Shown piece after piece: positions 61,196 to 64,000 of a DNA stretch of 64,000 nt (position 1 is its first letter; each line of letters opens with the position of its first letter). A program made the translations under genes and the position numbers. The DNA lies in NCBI GenBank assembly GCA_947503275.1, contig CANNCZ010000002.1:124001-188000 (forward strand), given 5' to 3'. Origin of the DNA: an uncultured Erythrobacter sp. (GTDB lineage: Bacteria; Pseudomonadota; Alphaproteobacteria; Sphingomonadales; Sphingomonadaceae). The notes beneath the pieces are model-generated. The model saw nothing but the letters and a program-made list of their open reading frames with translations. It was not told the DNA's origin and searched no databases.

Positions 61196-61563
61196 AACAC
61201 AAACACATTCCCATTCCCCGCGATGACGATGGCATTGGCCGCGCCCCCTGTTGCCCGCCCGCCATCGATGGGGATGCCGGGATTGATGAACTACCCCTCA
61301 TCAATCCCGGCCACCTTTCCGCACGCACTCTCGGCGATGTGGCCGCACTGCGCGAAAAACACTTCGCCAAAGGCTACTTGCCGCAAAGCGATTTGACACA
61401 GCACGGCACTGGATTTTTCACTGTCGGTTGCCAGCAATTTTTAAGCGAAGCCGCCCGCGCCAGATCCCCTAGCAAACGTCGCCGTGGCTATATCGCCGCA
61501 ATCGCGATGCTTGTGGCCCTGGTCGACGCGCAAGATCAACGGAAAGACGATGATGAAGGTTGA
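61192..61563 (+). CDS. Small phage protein, unknown
   Basis: A 123-residue protein starting MKHKHIPIPRDDDG. It has CCPP near residue 20, a His/Leu-rich middle and a basic then hydrophobic C-terminal stretch (KRRRGYIAAIAMLVALV) before an acidic end. The ORF-track entry begins 67 codons too early; the ATG at 61192 overlaps the tiny membrane gene. Not recognised. Confidence 0.6.
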   Translation: MKHKHIPIPRDDDGIGRAPCCPPAIDGDAGIDELPLINPGHLSARTLGDVAALREKHFAKGYLPQSDLTQHGTGFFTVGCQQFLSEAARARSPSKRRRGYIAAIAMLVALVDAQDQRKDDDEG

Positions 61564-61741
61564 CCCTAATGACGCTGCGGACACACCGCAAACCACTGAA
61601 CCAGTGCCGATACCGGATTGGCTGCGAGAAGAGGCGGACGCCATAAAGCGCGCCGATCGCGGCCGTGCAGTTTGGTCTTTTGCCATCGTCGCAATCGTTC
61701 TCGGCGCATTCTTGCTTGCCGTATGGGCGGTGATGCGATGA
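61553..61741 (+). CDS. Small membrane protein
   Basis: A 62-residue protein with an acidic N-terminus and one C-terminal membrane helix (VWSFAIVAIVLGAFLLAVWAV). The start at 61553 is placed six bases after GGAAAG; 61550 is an alternative. It overlaps the previous stop by 11 nt and the next start by 4 nt. The form recalls small membrane proteins in phage early operons; no function can be given. Confidence 0.55.
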   Translation: MKVDPNDAADTPQTTEPVPIPDWLREEADAIKRADRGRAVWSFAIVAIVLGAFLLAVWAVMR

Positions 61742-61899
61742 GCTGGCAGGATTTTGCCGACGACGCGCGAGCTAAGTTGGAAAAAAGATTGTTAAACCAC
61801 GATGAGGAATTCGTGCGCACAAGCATCGCAATGTTTGGCGTACCCAGTGTCGCAGTCGAACGCCTCGCCAGAGCGATGGAAGAGAAGGCGAAGAAATGA
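61738..61899 (+). CDS. Tiny helical phage protein
   Basis: A 53-residue charged helical protein ([27 protein letters not shown]). ATGA overlaps on both sides. The ORF-track version starts 40 codons upstream in another gene. Not recognised. Confidence 0.5.
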   Translation: MSWQDFADDARAKLEKRLLNHDEEFVRTSIAMFGVPSVAVERLARAMEEKAKK

Positions 61900-62168
61900 G
61901 CGGACCAGGACACAATTCAGGCGACAAATCAGAAGCCACCGCAACCGATGATCGCTTGCGCTTGCTGATCGAGCGGATCGAGCGGCTCGAGGAAGAGAAA
62001 AAGGGCATCGCCGACGATATCCGCGACGTTTACGCCGAAGCGAAAGCCGTGGGTTACGACACCAAAATCACCCGCCAAATCGTGCGCCTGCGCAAAATGA
62101 AACCCGACGAACGGAGCGAAATGGAAACGGTTCTGGAAATCTACAAAGCCGCGCTGGGGATGGGGTGA
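61896..62168 (+). CDS. DUF2312 / GapR family nucleoid-associated protein
   Basis: A 90-residue protein of the DUF2312 (UPF0335) family, whose studied member GapR in Caulobacter binds AT-rich or overtwisted DNA. The signature is complete: [45 protein letters not shown], ending in [18 protein letters not shown]. Here it is phage-encoded and could help phage replication or compete with the host copy. It starts ATGA-coupled to the previous gene. Confidence 0.88.
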   Translation: MSGPGHNSGDKSEATATDDRLRLLIERIERLEEEKKGIADDIRDVYAEAKAVGYDTKITRQIVRLRKMKPDERSEMETVLEIYKAALGMG

Positions 62169-62175
62169 TTAATCG

Positions 62176-62886
62176 ATGACGGATGAAAAGATAAACGTGA
62201 CGCAGGCTGATAAAGACGCCGCGATGAGCTGGCTTTACGGAGCCGGGCAACTTGCAGACGCCTTCGCCCGCCACCGCACCGAAGCCCTCGCATCCCAAGC
62301 CGCCGAAATGGAGGCGCTGCGGGCGGAGAGCGCACTTCTTGAGCGCCAATGGCGGTCTCGGGAAGAGGATATATTGCGCGCCGCTGTTTGGCGAATGGGT
62401 TGGCCTGAAATCAACGCCTATCACGACGAACTGAACAAGGGGCAAGATGTTCGGGAGGATGCGGGTGGCTACTTTATGCGCGCGATAGGTCGCCTCTTTG
62501 GGGTAAAGCCGCAGCGTGATGTGGTTACGACACACCAAGATGCCGCGATGGCTATGCTCGACAACCTCACCCAGCCACCCACCCAAGAGCAGAGCGCGCC
62601 AACGCCTGATGCTGCGGGGTTGGTGGAGGAGGCTGACAAAGATTGGTTGCTTTCGATGCGATATGCTTTTCGTCGCGACGAGGGTTTCGTCGCACGCATT
62701 AACCGCATCCTAGCCGCCCTCAAAGACGGTGCAACACCCGCCCTGCAACAGTCCGCGCCGAATGAGCGTGAGGCGCTAAAGCTCGCAAGGAATTGCCTGA
62801 CAGGGGCACCCGATCCCGAACACATTCAGCACTGCGTGGATAGCATAGATGCCGCCCTCAAAACCGATGGAGGCGCACGTGGCTGA
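62176..62886 (+). CDS. Unknown phage protein
   Basis: A 236-residue protein. The first third is a charged helix (EALASQAAEMEALRAESALLERQWRSREEDILRAAVW), the middle has a Pro/Thr/Gln-rich linker, and the end contains EREALKLARNCLTGAPDPEHIQHCVDSIDAAL. That patchwork is common in phage ea-type proteins. No catalytic motif is seen. It begins 7 nt after the GapR-like gene. Confidence 0.55.
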   Translation: MTDEKINVTQADKDAAMSWLYGAGQLADAFARHRTEALASQAAEMEALRAESALLERQWRSREEDILRAAVWRMGWPEINAYHDELNKGQDVREDAGGYFMRAIGRLFGVKPQRDVVTTHQDAAMAMLDNLTQPPTQEQSAPTPDAAGLVEEADKDWLLSMRYAFRRDEGFVARINRILAALKDGATPALQQSAPNEREALKLARNCLTGAPDPEHIQHCVDSIDAALKTDGGARG

Positions 62887-63481
62887 CCCGTTCCACACGC
62901 GCCACCCATCGATCACATCGCCAATGGTGCGCGATGAATTGGCGCGCGAGCTGGGACACCGCCGGCGCTTTTACCCTCGCCGCATCGATGAAGCGCGCAT
63001 GACGCAGCAACAGGCAGATTTTCAGATTGCTTGCGCTGAGGCATGGCTCGCAGACGTTGATCGATTGATTGCCCACTGGGCAGCCTGCGCCGCCGAATGG
63101 GAACGGTTTCAACATGACCCATCACCAGGCTTCATGGCGCGGGATCTGCCGGCCGCCAAACACGGCATCAACTGGCGCGATCGCCGCACCGCCTTACGCC
63201 GCGAACTAGAATTGCGGAACAAGATCTATCCGCGCCGCATCGAGCAGGCGCAAATGACCAAATGCATTGGCGATCGACAAATCGCCTGTCTCGAGGCGCT
63301 GGCCGATCGCTACGATGATGGCTTGGATTGGACCGCCAGCAATGGCGAGAGAACGCACTTCGGCAATCTGAACTGCGATGCAGCCATAGAAGCTGCACGC
63401 AAGGAATGGGACCAGCACCGCCGCGAAGTTGAGGCGCGGCGTGCCCCCGCAAAACAGGAGGAACTACTTATGAGCCCTTAA
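62879..63481 (+). CDS. Unknown phage protein with internal repeat (YPRRIDEARMT motif)
   Basis: A 200-residue protein starting at GTG 62879, six bases after GGAGG and overlapping the upstream stop; the ORF-track ATG at 62849 is less likely. Two copies of one motif are present: FYPRRIDEARMTQQQADFQIACAEA near residue 31 and IYPRRIEQAQMTKCIGDRQIACLEA near 118. A single copy of this motif is widespread in phage proteins of unknown function. The spacing (about 87 residues) suggests a tandem domain duplication. Confidence 0.65.
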   Translation: MADPFHTRHPSITSPMVRDELARELGHRRRFYPRRIDEARMTQQQADFQIACAEAWLADVDRLIAHWAACAAEWERFQHDPSPGFMARDLPAAKHGINWRDRRTALRRELELRNKIYPRRIEQAQMTKCIGDRQIACLEALADRYDDGLDWTASNGERTHFGNLNCDAAIEAARKEWDQHRREVEARRAPAKQEELLMSP

Positions 63482-63541
63482 GAGATTAAATCACTGCCCC
63501 GAGGTGCGGTGCGCAATCATTCGCCAACACCCTTAGATTGA

Positions 63542-63570
63542 TTGCAAACCGCACTTCACACCTCTACGAT
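63542..63570 (+). promoter_or_regulatory. Promoter-like sequence before the YdaS-like gene
   Basis: TTGCAA (63542-63547), 17-bp spacer, TACGAT (63565-63570); each box matches the sigma70 consensus at 4 of 6 positions. It overlaps an imperfect long inverted repeat (GAGGTG..GTGCG..GCAATC at about 63501 with GATTGC..CGCAC..CACCTC at 63539-63564). Confidence 0.45.
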
Positions 63571-63588
63571 TTTTTCGCTGCCGGCATA

Positions 63589-63621
63589 GGGCCGCAGCCT
63601 GGTCAACCCGACAGAAGGACC
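63589..63621 (+). promoter_or_regulatory. Shared leader element, copy 3
   Basis: GGGCCGCAGCCTGGTC is followed by a longer spacer and AGAAGGACC, five bases before the ATG at 63627. The upstream CCGGCATA also matches copy 2. GGTC/GACC again can bracket the Shine-Dalgarno. Confidence 0.5.
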
Positions 63622-63626
63622 ATTTT

Positions 63627-63941
63627 ATGCCCGACAATCAACAATCCGAACTCGTTGAGCTATTCGCGCAAGCCGTGGATTTGCTTGGCGGTCAACGCGC
63701 AACGGCCGATTATCTCGGCGTGAGCGACCGCACTGTGCGCGCTCTACTCAATCCAGATGGAAAGAACGGCCGCAAACTGCACGATGGCTTTCTAAGGGAC
63801 ACCGCCGCCGCCCTGGTACAGCACGCGGAAAAGTGCCGAAAGCTGGAACCCTACCTTTTTGGTTTCGCGATCAAATCAGCGAAGCAAGGCGAAAAGGATC
63901 TGCGCCGCTACGATCAGCAGGAGGGCGAAGCCAATGGCTAG
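63627..63941 (+). CDS. YdaS-like HTH protein upstream of integrase
   Basis: A 104-residue protein whose first half is a helix-turn-helix of the YdaS/Cro-superfamily kind: AVDLLGGQRATADYLGVSDRTVRALLN. The C-terminal half is helical and basic. It overlaps the integrase start by 8 nt, so it may regulate integrase or act as part of the integration control. It has its own promoter-like sequence and copy 3 of the shared leader. Confidence 0.65.
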   Translation: MPDNQQSELVELFAQAVDLLGGQRATADYLGVSDRTVRALLNPDGKNGRKLHDGFLRDTAAALVQHAEKCRKLEPYLFGFAIKSAKQGEKDLRRYDQQEGEANG

Positions 63942-64000
63942 TTTCCGCATCCCCTACCTTTCGCAGCGAAGCAACAAAGATGGCTCGACCAACTATTATT
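63934..64000 (+). CDS. int: Tyrosine integrase, N-terminus only (runs off window)
   Basis: Only 22 codons are visible: ATG then FRIPYLSQRSNKDGSTNYY. This is the usual opening of sphingomonad/alphaproteobacterial phage integrases, whose N-terminus (RxxYLxxRxNKDGSxRYYW) binds the arm sites. It overlaps the YdaS-like gene. An integrase at this end is what the tRNA-Gly fragment at the left end predicts. Confidence 0.65.
   Translation, partial: MASFRIPYLSQRSNKDGSTNYY

Larger units (their letters stand above)
24976..64000. mobile_element. Temperate podovirus-like prophage, right end outside window
   Basis: From the tRNA-Gly fragment at 24976 to the window end the genes are of phage type: terminase pair, portal, scaffold, capsid, adaptor proteins, ejection proteins, tailspike, lysis cassette, CI/Cro-like switch, primase/helicase and the start of an integrase. 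There is no sheath, tape measure or baseplate set, and the order matches short-tailed phages of the BPP-1/Bcep22 kind. The late operon runs left and the lysogeny-side operon runs right. No frame-breaking lesions are visible in the structural genes, so it may be inducible. Confidence 0.93.

Noticed and set aside
1-64000. CRISPR arrays, insertion sequences and rRNA genes
   Set aside because: No regularly spaced direct repeats, transposase genes or rRNA-like sequence were recognised.

Overview
The window looks like chromosome of a carotenoid-producing alphaproteobacterium, most likely of the Erythrobacteraceae/Sphingomonadales. That placement is my inference from the crtY-crtI-crtB cluster, the secreted S9 peptidase/amidohydrolase pair, the MipA/OmpV porin-like protein and the high-GC alphaproteobacterial gene style. 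About 40% of the window is host chromosome (1-24975). The rest (24976-64000) is most of a temperate, podovirus-like prophage whose right end lies outside the window.

Host part. 1-1119: the start of a probable cyclic-nucleotide-binding regulator and a metallo-beta-lactamase-fold lipoprotein. 1340-4723: a YadA-type trimeric autotransporter adhesin with a terminator-like hairpin in its leader. 4773-9024: a secreted amidohydrolase divergent from a secreted S9 peptidase and a small DUF2059-like protein, suggesting periplasmic peptide use. 9047-10018: a MipA/OmpV protein. 10166-15536: a tightly overlapping operon crtY-crtI-unknown-LOG-crtB-NTF2-like (GGPP to phytoene to lycopene to beta-carotene), running on into a biotin-dependent acyl-CoA carboxylase pair (15533-19115) whose two genes are separated by a 23-bp-armed palindromic element. 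19124-24956: a Bcr/CflA exporter, DNA polymerase IV, a NUDIX hydrolase overlapping 6-phosphogluconolactonase, Dps, a membrane protein and an SDR dehydrogenase.

Prophage. A 3' half of a tRNA-Gly(CCC) gene at 24976-25027, without its 5' half, marks the left attachment site. The first codons of a tyrosine integrase at 63934-64000 show that the other end is just beyond the window. Four transcription blocks can be read. (1) A leftward late operon, 51651 to 25132: small and large terminase, portal, Cys-rich and Bbp19-like proteins, scaffold, major capsid, two tail-tubular/adaptor proteins, Gp13- and Gp14-like proteins, three large ejection proteins (one with a transglycosylase-like domain), a spike base protein, a beta-helix tailspike, then a lysis cassette (lipoprotein, GH24 lysozyme, holin-like protein, a Tad2/DUF2829 anti-Thoeris protein, inner and outer spanins). 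Most genes overlap by 1-8 nt. (2) A rightward operon at 52838-54802 starting with an ArdC-type antirestriction protein. (3) A leftward early operon from a Cro-like repressor at 59543 through a toprim primase, a ParB-like protein and a P-loop helicase to 54829. (4) A rightward lysogeny-side operon from a CI-like repressor at 59608 through an AlpA/Xis-like protein, many tiny overlapping genes, a GapR/DUF2312 protein and a YdaS-like regulator to the integrase.

The most unusual non-coding structure is the 1.19-kb gap at 51652-52837 between the late and ArdC operons. It holds twelve GGTTCC/GGAACC hexamers within 248 bp, mostly 8-12 bp apart in clusters, around AT-rich and alternating purine-pyrimidine DNA. 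I read this as a candidate phage origin or a large regulator-binding array. It is followed by a near-consensus sigma70 promoter with a palindrome over its -10 box. Three rightward phage genes share a leader of the form GGGCCGC..GGTC..GAAGGACC. I found no CRISPR array, insertion sequence, reverse transcriptase or rRNA.
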